Assembly: GCF_020520425.1 (NCBI RefSeq)
Contig: NC_079488.1
Location: forward strand, 30,929,247 to 30,993,246
From: Spinacia oleracea
Lineage: Eukaryota > Streptophyta > Magnoliopsida > Caryophyllales > Amaranthaceae
Direction: 5' to 3'
Length of the DNA stretch: 64,000 nt
In this document: one piece after another, positions 55,879-64,000 of the stretch
Numbering within the stretch: position 1 is the stretch's first letter
Layout of the letters: the number at the start of each line of letters is the position of its first letter
The notes under the pieces: generated by a model
What the model was told of the DNA's origin: nothing
Seen by the model: only the letters and a program-made list of their open reading frames with translations
Databases searched by the model: none
Program-made: the position numbers and the translations under genes

Positions 55879-55947
55879 AGCCTACTAGCTCAACCGGTAG
55901 AGCATTGTGCAAATGCACAGATGTGGGTTCGAATCCCACGTGGGTTC
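55879..55947 (+). tRNA. tRNA-like sequence (pseudo-tRNA or SINE head)
   Basis: A 69-nt sequence with a fully paired 7-bp acceptor (agcctac/gtgggtt, two wobbles), a D arm (gctc/gagc), an A box (tagctcaaccgg), and a perfect T arm (gtggg-ttcgaat-cccac) with a B box (ggttcgaatcc). The anticodon arm pairs only with a 6-base loop or a 4-base loop, and the variable region is about two bases short, so a working tRNA is unlikely and no anticodon is assigned. It may be a decayed tRNA gene or the 5' head of a SINE. Confidence 0.6.
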
Positions 55948-56741
55948 ATCTTTACTTTTTGTATTGTTTTTATTTACTTTTCGTTTGAAAACCTTTACTT
56001 TGGCCTCCATATACTCCAATTATCGGAGTTTCTATGTTATCAAAATACTTTCGAAAAATTTCTAATTTACTTTTGAGTTTTTGTAATTAGAGTTTAGGTG
56101 TGCGTTTAATTAGTTTTCTACTTTTTCATTTACTTTTTGTATTATTTTATTTACTTTTAATATGAAATGGTTTACTTTGACACACACACGTATACTTCTG
56201 TTTTATAATTTATCTCATCTTGTAGAAAGATGAAAGTCAATGACAGAGAGTTTTGTATAATTTAGCTCATCATGTATATTTTGGCTGCTACAAGTTTCAT
56301 ATGCCTTCCACATGCTCAGAACACTTCTTCCAGTAATTGGCAACCACATCAGGGTCCCTGCCACTCTCTTCAGACTAACACCAACAGCAGCAACACTGCA
56401 TCAAGTAGAGAAGACATCCCTGACCACCACCAGCACTTTCAAAGAAACGAGCACCAACCACCTACTTCAAACCTGAAAAGAACAACTGCAGACCATAACC
56501 CCAACAAAAGCAGTCAAAGCACATGATAGAAACAAGGCAGCAGCTTAGTAAGCAATTCTGGTTGCAACTTCAGACGATTGACTGCAGTACCAAGTCAATA
56601 TGAGTCAACTCGTGCAATTGCAAGTTGGCAGAACAGTGCAGGCCCCAAATAACAGCAGACTTCCACAAAATATTTGAGATACTTTGATTTTTTTTCTTGG
56701 CAAAAATTACAAACAGGAAAACACAAAAAAGAAAAAGCAAC
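55948..56741. other. Spacer including probable LINE 3' untranslated region
   Basis: No gene. A word resembling tttactttttgtattNtttttatttactttt occurs twice (about 55951 and 56132). The stretch 56270-56640 has transcript-like composition on the minus strand and may be the LINE 3' region; a minus-strand A-run lies at 56686-56698. Confidence 0.4.
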
Positions 56742-58776
56742 TCATTTCCTAGCTTGAATAGCTAGGTTATGAGCCTCTGAAAGTCTATCCTTATTACATT
56801 TCTCTATTCTACAATACATTAGGTAGCTAACAAGCGACAAAATATCCCTAGCAATGGCAGAAAGATCAAGACTACATTCTGGGTAACTCTTCAGAGCATC
56901 TAACACATTCAAGCAGTCAATATAAATAATCACCTTGTTATATTGGAGCTACCTTACTCTTTGAACCCCCATTAGCACCGCCTTAAGTTTAGCTTGGATA
57001 GCACAAGTAGCATTAATTCCTGTAGCCTCCTTTATAATTTCTCTACCATCATCACAAAGAATGTAACCCATACCAGCTACTGAGTATCCTTTCATTTTGT
57101 TCCACTTCCAAACTCCATCCGCAAATAGCATGACATAGTCATTCGAGCATACTCCTCTTAGAACACAAAACGGATGAGATTGTGATGAGTTAACGTTCCT
57201 TCTAGTATTGGTGCTGAATAAACTCTTCCTGAAACACGTTGCTGTAATGGCCTCCCTGACATAGATATTGGCCATTTGAATTATTTGCTCAGGATTAACA
57301 TGCTGACCTCGAAAAATCACTTCATTTCTTTGTTTCCAGATTGACCAAAGATAAGCCACAAAACAAATGGCACGCGAGCTATCATGCCCGTCTTCCTTCC
57401 AGAAGTACATGAGAAAATTTCTTGTCCATTCCTCCACTCCAATATGCCTATTGTTCAGTGCTGTAATCCCTAAAGATGAGGCTTTCCATACATGGGCAGC
57501 AACAAAACAATCTCTAAAAATATGAGAGCTATCTTCTTCATGGTTCAAGCATAATACACATTGTGTATTTAGCCCCATACCTCTTATTTTCAGATTTTCC
57601 TTAACTGACAGAGCTTTATTCGATAATTTCCAAACAAATATCTTCCATTTGGGAAGCAGATTACTTTTCCAAAGTAATTTCCAAAACTGATTCTGAAATC
57701 CGTTTGCCATTTGCTCTTCCTTTTCACTAACAAGCAGACTGTAAACTGACTTAACTGAAGCTTGGCCTTTCTTATTGGCAATCCACTGATATGTGTCATC
57801 CGTATCCTCTTGAGGTATGTGAAGACTTAGTATCTCCCTTGCCGTATCTGCCTTGAATGTGCGCCATATGAGATTTTCATTCCACTCCCTTGTTGCTCCT
57901 TTAAATAGGTCTTTTACATTGTTCAACCCACCATAATCAGATTGACTAGTGTTTCTGAATTCCACTTTTCTTGAAGGAAGCCAATTATCTTGATTTATAG
58001 GTGTATTTCCTCTGATCACAGTCATGCCTATCCCTTTCTTTGCTTTCTGAACACACATGCAAAGTCCTCTGTACCCCCATGAAGATTTCTGATGAATATT
58101 GTTAGTCATAGCTGCTTCTACAGGGGATCTCTTGTAAGCTGAGGTCATGACTTTTGAAAGTAAAAGGGAGGGATTATTATGAATTCTAAATGCTTGCTTT
58201 ACAAGCAAGGCATTATTGAAGCTTTCCACATTTCTCAAGCCAATACCTCCCATACCTTTTGGAATTTCCAACTTCGTTCTTCTCACCCAACATATTCCTT
58301 TTTCATTTGGCACACCCTTCCACCAATAGTGCATCAAGATAGCATCAATTTGTTTCGTGATATTCTTAGGAATAAGGAAAACAGCAAGCACGTTTGCACA
58401 AAAAGCAGCCAGAATTGCATTAATGAGAAGCAATCTTCCTGCTTGGGACAAGCACAAGTATTTCCAAGAGAGAACTTTTTTCTGAACTTTGGCCACTAAG
58501 TAATGCATAGAACGAGAAGATCTTCCATCAATATCTACATTACACCCAAGATACGTACCCAGAGTGTCCGAGCAAGGAGTTCCAAGAGTATTCTTTAGTT
58601 CACTCTTCACTGCTTCTGGAGTGTTAGGACTGAACATGACACTGGATTTACTAAAATTTATGGCTTCACCTGAAAATGTGCAAAATGAATCAATCGTCTC
58701 CCTGATTTTAGCACAGGACCGCTTATCCGCTTTAAAGCAGAACAACGAGTCATCCGCAAAAAATAGATGTGAAATA
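56742..58776 (-). pseudogene. L1-type LINE ORF2, C-terminal part
   Basis: C-terminal two-thirds of a plant non-LTR retrotransposon ORF2. In order: end of the reverse transcriptase (FSKSSVMFSPN, LGTYLGCNVDI, GRLLLINAILAA), thumb/connection (GGIGLRNVESFNNALLVKQA), zinc-binding RVT domain (FWKLLWKSNLLPKWKIFVWK, CVLCLNHEEDSSHIFRDC), and RNase H (FADGVWKWNK, then IIYIDCLNVLDAL). An in-frame TAG at 56949-56951 interrupts RNase H. The position normally holding the catalytic Glu reads Lys (IQAKLKAVLMG). The N-terminal endonuclease and the RT catalytic FADD are missing because Copia D is inserted at 58777. Confidence 0.93.
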
Positions 58777-60204
58777 TGTTAGGTTATGATACATATGATA
58801 TTACATAAATCATGCGGAAACAACCATTAACCCAGGATTACATATTATTTACACATAATCATATAGCATAATTTAGATGCATACTCTTTGTTGCGTGCCT
58901 TCCCTAGCTGCGCCCGAACCGAACAAGAACAAGTCTTTAGGACTCCAAGTGTTGTCCCTCCGTAGATAGTCCACAGCACGTCCGGATCCGCCTTAAGATT
59001 GACCAACTAGAATCGCCCTTAAGGTACTAGAATTTTCGGCACTTTTGAGCAAGATGTGTGGCTGAATTTTTCTCTCAAAAACTCACTTTGAATACTTTGA
59101 AAACTCGTTATAAATTGTGAACCTAGGCCACATATTTATAGGGGTATGGAAAGGGAATTGGAATCCTATTCAGATACAAATTAATTAAACCTAGAATCCT
59201 ACAAGAACTCAAATTTAATTAATTTATCAAATAGAATTAGGAATTTAATCATTAACCGAACTCTGCACGTTTTAGGAAACGTGCACGAACACAAACACTT
59301 ACGCACACACACACGACAGCCACGATGGGCCGCCCATGCGTGCGTGCGAGCAGCAGCCCACGCAGCGAGGCCTGCGCGAGCCACAAGCCCACGCAAGCAT
59401 CCGCGCGCGCTGCGCGCGCTGTGCGCGCTGCCACGGCCTGCTGGGCCTGGCCTTGCGCTGGGCCTGGCGTGGCTGTTTGTGTGGCGCGCTTGGCTTGCTG
59501 GGCGATGGCCTGGCTTCGTGTTGGGCCCTCGTCTGGCAGGCCTCGTCCGATGCTTATTCGTACGATACGCTTCCGATTAAATTTCCGATTCCGGAATTCA
59601 TTTCCGATACGAACAATATTTAACATTTCCGATTCCGGAATTAATTTCTGTTTCGAACAAATATTTAATATTTCCGTTTCCGGAATTATTTTTCGATTCC
59701 GGTAATATTTCCGATTCTGACAATATTTCCGTTTCCGGCAATATTTCCGATTCTGGCAATATTTCCATTTCCGATAATATTTTCCGATACGTACCATGTT
59801 TCCGTTTCCGGCAACATCTACGACTTGGATAATATTTATATTTCCGATACGATCCATATTTCCGTTTCCGGTAATATCATCGTTTCCGGAGTATTCATTT
59901 CTTGCCTGTGACGATCTCAGCTCCCACTGAAACCAAGATCCGTCGATTCCGAATATCCATAGATAGAGTATTTAATGCCATTAAATACTTGATCCGTTTA
60001 CGTACTATTTGTGTGACCCTACGGGTTCAGTCAAGAGTAAGCTGTGGATTAATATCATTAATTCCACTTGAACTGAAGCGGCCTCTAGCTAGGCATTCAG
60101 CTCACTTGATCTCACTGAATTATTAACTTGTTAATTAATACTGAACCGCATTTATTAGACTTATCATAGAATGCATACTTGGACCAAGGGCATTATTTCC
60201 TTCA
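58777..60204 (-). repeat. 3' LTR of Copia D
   Basis: TGTTAGGTTATG…CCTTCA on the plus strand. GC-rich island at about 59280-59545, 18-bp repeats at about 59575-59890. Longer than the C LTRs, mainly because the GC-rich island differs. Confidence 0.92.
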
Positions 60205-60876
60205 GTCTCCCACTTGTCCTTAGGGACAAGTGTGCATTTCCTAATTCCTTTGTCGCTCGATGCTTGCTCTTGAACATAAGGTAAGAGTTGTCATCCTTAT
60301 TATGTCCAGAGGTGTTCCTCGGTTTCAGAGTTCAACTGATCAAATAAACAGATAATCATAGCCTATGATTCATCCGAGCACGGCCATGCATTTCACAGTT
60401 TCTAGCTCTCCGAGTGGCCTTGTACAACTTTTAAGCATCTCATCCCGATTTATGGGAGGACAATCCCAATCTTGCGATCTTGAGATTAGACTTCGTTTGA
60501 TAGGTGATTACCTGAGCGTTGCCTTTATAGCCTCCTTTTACGGTGCGACGGTTGGTCAACGTCAAAGCAACCAGTTCTCAAACAAGTAATCTCAAATCAC
60601 TCAGGTATTGAGGATTTAGTGTCTAATAATTTTAATGAAATTTACTTATGACAGATTTTCATCTCTTACAGTAAAGTTTCATAGGTCTTGTCCGATACTA
60701 GTCTTCCCAAAGTAAGTATCTATGCAAATGATTATGACATTGCCATGTCCACATAGTTCAAGAAACAGAACTACTAGTCATCTTGCATTCTAATCGTCTA
60801 ACGTTTTCTATGCGTCCAATTTTACAGAAAACTCCGACTAGGGACCATTTTCAACCTTTGACATTCAAGTTCACTT
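58777..60876 (-). mobile_element. Copia element D, left part
   Basis: 3' LTR at 58777-60204 (1,428 bp) plus 672 bp of internal sequence, same family as Copia C. It is inserted in the LINE; the five bases before it are aaata (58772-58776). The internal part matches C at 25517-26190 with few differences, including the polypurine-tract hairpin. At 60877 it is interrupted by a CACTA transposon; the rest of D must lie beyond the window. Confidence 0.9.
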
Positions 60877-60888
60877 CACTAGTGGAAA

Positions 60889-61350
60889 AAGGGTCATTTG
60901 CATCGCACTTTTAAGCACATTTGCGTCGCACATCGTGCGTGGCAAAAGCTCTCGACGCAAATGACTAAAAGTCATTTGCGTCGCACATTTGTGCGACGCA
61001 AATGAACCTTATTTGCGTCGCACATTTAGCTAATGTGCGACGCAAATAACTTTTCAGGCATGGTGCTGAAAGTCATTTGCAACGCACATTAGCTAAATGT
61101 GCGACGCAAATAAGGTTCATTTGCAACGCACATTTAGCTAATGTGCGTTGCAAATGACTTTTCAGCACCATGCCTGAAAAGTTATTTGCGTCGCACATTA
61201 GCTAAATGTGCGACGCAAATAACTTTTTAGGCATGGTGCTGAAAAGTCATTTGCAACGCACATTAGCTAAATGTGCGTTGCAAATGACAATTTTAGCGCC
61301 AAAAAATTAAGTCATTTGCCTCGCACATTGAGCTAACGTGCGTTGCAAAT
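60889..61350. repeat. Subterminal palindromic repeats of the CACTA element
   Basis: About ten copies, in alternating orientation, of a 10-14-bp core tttgcgtcgcacat or its variant tttgcaacgcacat, paired into hairpins around tagcta. CACTA transposases bind subterminal repeats of this kind, so this is probably the transposase-binding region. Confidence 0.8.
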
Positions 61351-61617
61351 GACTTATTTTTTTAAAAAAAAATATTCGTTTTTTAATATATTAGTTGGAA
61401 ATTCCGACATGATCGTCTTTGAAATTAGACGCTTCATTCCCAATACCGGGAATACATTTATAATTAATACCTGTCACTAAAGTTTACAACGTAATTAACG
61501 TTCCCAATAAAAGGCAATTAAATTCGTCATAGATCGATCAACCAACATGTTACAACAAACATAAAATTATTACAACAAAGGTACGTAGCTAGCTAGAGAT
61601 CAAGTTCATATTACAAA

Positions 61618-62099
61618 TTAAGCTAAAAATTCGACATTGTTCATGAAGTAATCTGCCCAAAAATCTTTCACCTCATTAATCTCCTCCGGTGAATAGGGCA
61701 ATGTTCTTGAAAAATCCTAAAAAAGTGTAAATAATTCAATTTATCAACGATTGATCAATATAATAGTTTTGTGTACTTCAATTTATTATATAAAGTACGT
61801 AGTTTATGAGAACATACCTTAGTAAGATCTTGACTATTACCATGATTCATTATTATGTCGTACATAAAACGCATGACGTAGTAGCCACAATCTAGTGATC
61901 CCGGTTGTTGAGCACACTAAATGCATTAAAATAAATAACACAAGTAAAATTTCTATCACATTGTATGTTATAATTTTGAAAAACTTATTTCTTAGGTAAA
62001 TAATAAACTAATTATATATATATATATACCTGTGCTGGAATCCATGTTAATTTAGTTCCCTTAGATTGTCCACCTAGTCTCTTGTAACTCCGAAAAGCA
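61618..62099 (-). CDS. Ulp1-type cysteine protease, last three exons
   Basis: C-terminal part of a SUMO-protease-like (peptidase C48, Ulp1) protein encoded in the CACTA element. Three exons with gt/ag borders: 62030-62099, 61818-61916 and 61618-61716, ending in TAA. Exon 2 encodes CAQQPGSLDCGYYVMRFM, holding the oxyanion Gln and the nucleophile Cys of the DCG motif; the preceding exon ends KLTWIPAQ and the last encodes YSPEEINEVKDFWADYF. The catalytic His and Asp would be on upstream exons at higher coordinates, beyond the 160-bp array or off the window. Readable exons and conserved motifs suggest a gene under recent constraint. Ulp1 domains are known in plant CACTA and MULE elements; their role in transposition is unclear. 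Confidence 0.85.
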
Positions 62100-62230
62100 C
62101 TACACATTCGATAAAATATGCAATTATATATACTTTGTTTACACATGTAAATGCAAAGAATATTTTACATGTAAGTGCAATTATATACTTTATTTACACA
62201 TGTAAATGCAATTATATACGTAGTAGTCAC
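62100..62230. repeat. Short direct repeats next to the satellite
   Basis: acatgtaaatgcaattatat occurs about three times with variation, between the protease exon and the 160-bp array, in the presumed intron. Confidence 0.6.
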
Positions 62231-64000
62231 ATTTAAGGCTAATTGGGTCGTTCTAGGTCATTTTTAGGCAAAAATGATGTTTTCGAACCCAACTTTGAAC
62301 CAAAGAACCTAAGGAATGTTTTCAAACTTATTACACGTCTCATATGCATAGTTATAACTTTCTAAGGCCCTTTACAATCTATTATTTCACATTTAAGGCT
62401 ATTTGGGTCGTCCTAGGTCATTTTTAGGCAAAAATGATGTTTTCGAACCCAACTTTGAACCAAAGAACCTAAGGAATGTTTTCAAACTTATTACACGTCT
62501 CATATGCATAGTTATAACTTTCTAAGGCCCTTTACAATCTATTATTTCACATTCAAGGCTATTTGGGTCGTCCTGGGTCATTTTTAGGCAAAAATGATGT
62601 TTTCGAACCCAACTTTGAACCAAAGAACCTAAGGAATGTTTTCAAACTTATTACACGTCTCATATGCATAGATATAACTTTCTAAGGCCCTTTACAATCT
62701 ATTATTTCACATTTAAGGCTAATTGGGTCGTCCTAGGTCATTTTTAGGCAAAAATGATGTTTTCGAACCCAACTTTGAACCAAAGAACCTAAGGAATGTT
62801 TTCAAACTTATTACACGTCTCATATGCATAGTTATAACTTTCTAAGGCCCTTTACAATCTATTATTTCACATTTAAGGCTATTTGGGTCGTCCTAGGTCA
62901 TTTTTAGGCAAAAATGATATTTTCGAACCCAACTTTGAACCAAAGAACCTAAGGAATGTTTTCAAACTTATTACACGTCTCATATGCATAGTTATAACTT
63001 TCTAAGGCCCTTTACAATCTATTATTTCACATTCAAGGCTATTTGGGTCGTCCTAGGTCATTTTTAGGCAAAAATGATGTTTTCGAACCCAACTTTGAAC
63101 CAAAGAACCTAAGGAATGTTTTCAAACTTATTACACGTCTCATATGCATAGTTATAACTTTCTAAGGCCCTTTACAATCTATTATTTCACATTCAAGGCT
63201 ATTTGGGTCGTCCTAGGTCATTTTTAGGCAAAAATGATGTTTTCGAACCCAACTTTGAACCAAAGAACCTAAGGAATGTTTTCAAACTTATTACACGTCT
63301 CATATGCATAGTTATAACTTTCTAAGGCCCTTTACAATCTATTATTTCACATTTAAGGCTAATTGGGTCGTTCTAGGTCATTTTTAGGCAAAAATGATGT
63401 TTTCGAACCCAACTTTGAACCAAAGAACCTAAGGAATGTTTTCAAACTTATTACACGTATCATATGCATAGTTATAACTTTCTAAGGCCCTTTACAATCT
63501 ATTATTTCACATTTAAGGCTATTTGGGTCGTCCTAGGTCATTTTTAGGCAAAAATGATGTTTTCGAACCCAACTTTGAACCAAAGAACCTAAGGAATGTT
63601 TTCAAACTTATTACACGTCTCATATGCATAGTTATAACTTTCTAAGGCCCTTTACAATCTATTATTTCACATTCAAGGCTATTTGGGTCGTCCTAGGTCA
63701 TTTTTAGGCAAAAATGATGTTTTCGAACCCAACTTTGAACCAAAGAACCTAAGGAATGTTTTCAAACTTATTACACGTCTCATATGCATAGATATAACTT
63801 TCTAAGGCCCTTTACAATCTATTATTTCACATTTAAGGCTAATTGGGTCGTCCTAGGTCATTTTTAGGCAAAAATGATGTTTTCGAACCCAACTTTGAAC
63901 CAAAGAACCTAAGGAATGTTTTCAAACTTATTACACGTCTCATATGCATAGTTATAACTTTCTAAGGCCCTTTACAATCTATTATTTCACATTTAAGGCT
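62231..64000. repeat. 160-bp tandem array with seven-unit higher-order period
   Basis: Eleven complete units and the start of a twelfth, every unit exactly 160 bp (starts 62231, 62391, 62551 … 63991), each beginning att(t/c)aaggct and ending tctattatttcac. Units differ at a few sites. The same variants return seven units apart: ttctagg in units 1 and 8, gatataac in 3 and 10, aattgggtcg in 1, 4, 8 and 11, attcaagg in 3, 6, 7 and 10. This gives a 1,120-bp higher-order repeat. No coding capacity. The array continues past the window edge. Confidence 0.97.

Larger units (their letters stand above)
60877..64000 (-). mobile_element. CACTA (En/Spm) transposon, one end plus interior
   Basis: Starts cactagtggaaaaagggtca, a CACTA terminal inverted repeat, inserted in Copia D after …ttcactt (3-bp duplication probably ctt; partner not visible). 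Palindromic subterminal repeats follow (60889-61350), then a minus-strand protease gene whose 3' end faces this terminus, then a 160-bp tandem array. The other terminus and the transposase are outside the window, so the element is at least 3.1 kb. Confidence 0.85.

Noticed and set aside
60889..61350. MicroRNA precursor or rRNA spacer suggested by the strong hairpins
   Set aside because: The hairpins are many, reiterated and start at a CACTA terminus, which explains them as subterminal repeats.
62231..64000. CRISPR-like regular repeat array
   Set aside because: Repeat units are contiguous 160-bp tandem copies without unique spacers, in a plant nuclear context.

Overview
The window is nuclear DNA of a flowering plant, most likely a eudicot. 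The evidence is dense nesting of plant-type LTR retrotransposons, an L1-type LINE, Stowaway MITEs, hAT, CACTA and Helitron elements, spliced genes inside elements, and AT-rich spacers. Repeated tactccgt/acggagta words would fit a Caryophyllales genome such as spinach or beet relatives, but that is a guess. No intact single-copy host gene was found. Everything recognisable is mobile, or is a short decayed piece of a gene.

Left (1-17,060): a nest on the minus strand. A 375-bp Stowaway MITE sits in the 5' LTR of an Athila-like Ty3 element (LTR 1966-3745, tRNA-Asp primer site, broken gag to the window edge). The Athila element cuts the gag of Copia element A (leader and 5' LTR 4446-8503). A cuts the reverse transcriptase of an older Copia element B (8504-16326). 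A solo LTR of the A family, with the 5-bp duplication cgtgg, sits in B's own LTR.

Middle (17,064-37,664): a decayed plus-strand Copia pol with its 3' LTR (17,064-21,508), a 658-bp hAT MITE, a 335-bp Helitron, and a GC-rich hAT-type element split by Copia element C (24,172-34,451). C has two near-identical 1,345-bp LTRs and a perfect cggcg duplication, but a coding region reduced to scraps. A probable Helitron 3' end, a minisatellite-bearing insertion and a small coding scrap follow.

Tat-lineage Ty3 element E (37,670-49,243) is the best-preserved element. It has 426-bp LTRs differing at one site by eye, caggt duplications, an uninterrupted gag-pol of about 1,917 codons on the minus strand, and a spliced six-exon gene on the opposite strand between pol and the 3' LTR.

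Right (49,249-64,000): a large-LTR Ty3 remnant (LTR 52,886-54,546), a terpene-synthase exon scrap, a tRNA-like sequence, and a LINE (56,742-58,776) cut by Copia D (58,777-60,876). D is in turn cut by a CACTA transposon beginning at 60,877. The CACTA carries palindromic subterminal repeats, three readable exons of a Ulp1-type cysteine protease, and, apparently inside the next intron, an exact 160-bp tandem array with a seven-unit higher-order period running off the window. Element genes act only on their own elements: gag packages RNA, pol copies and integrates it, and Copia C must have depended on proteins from elsewhere.
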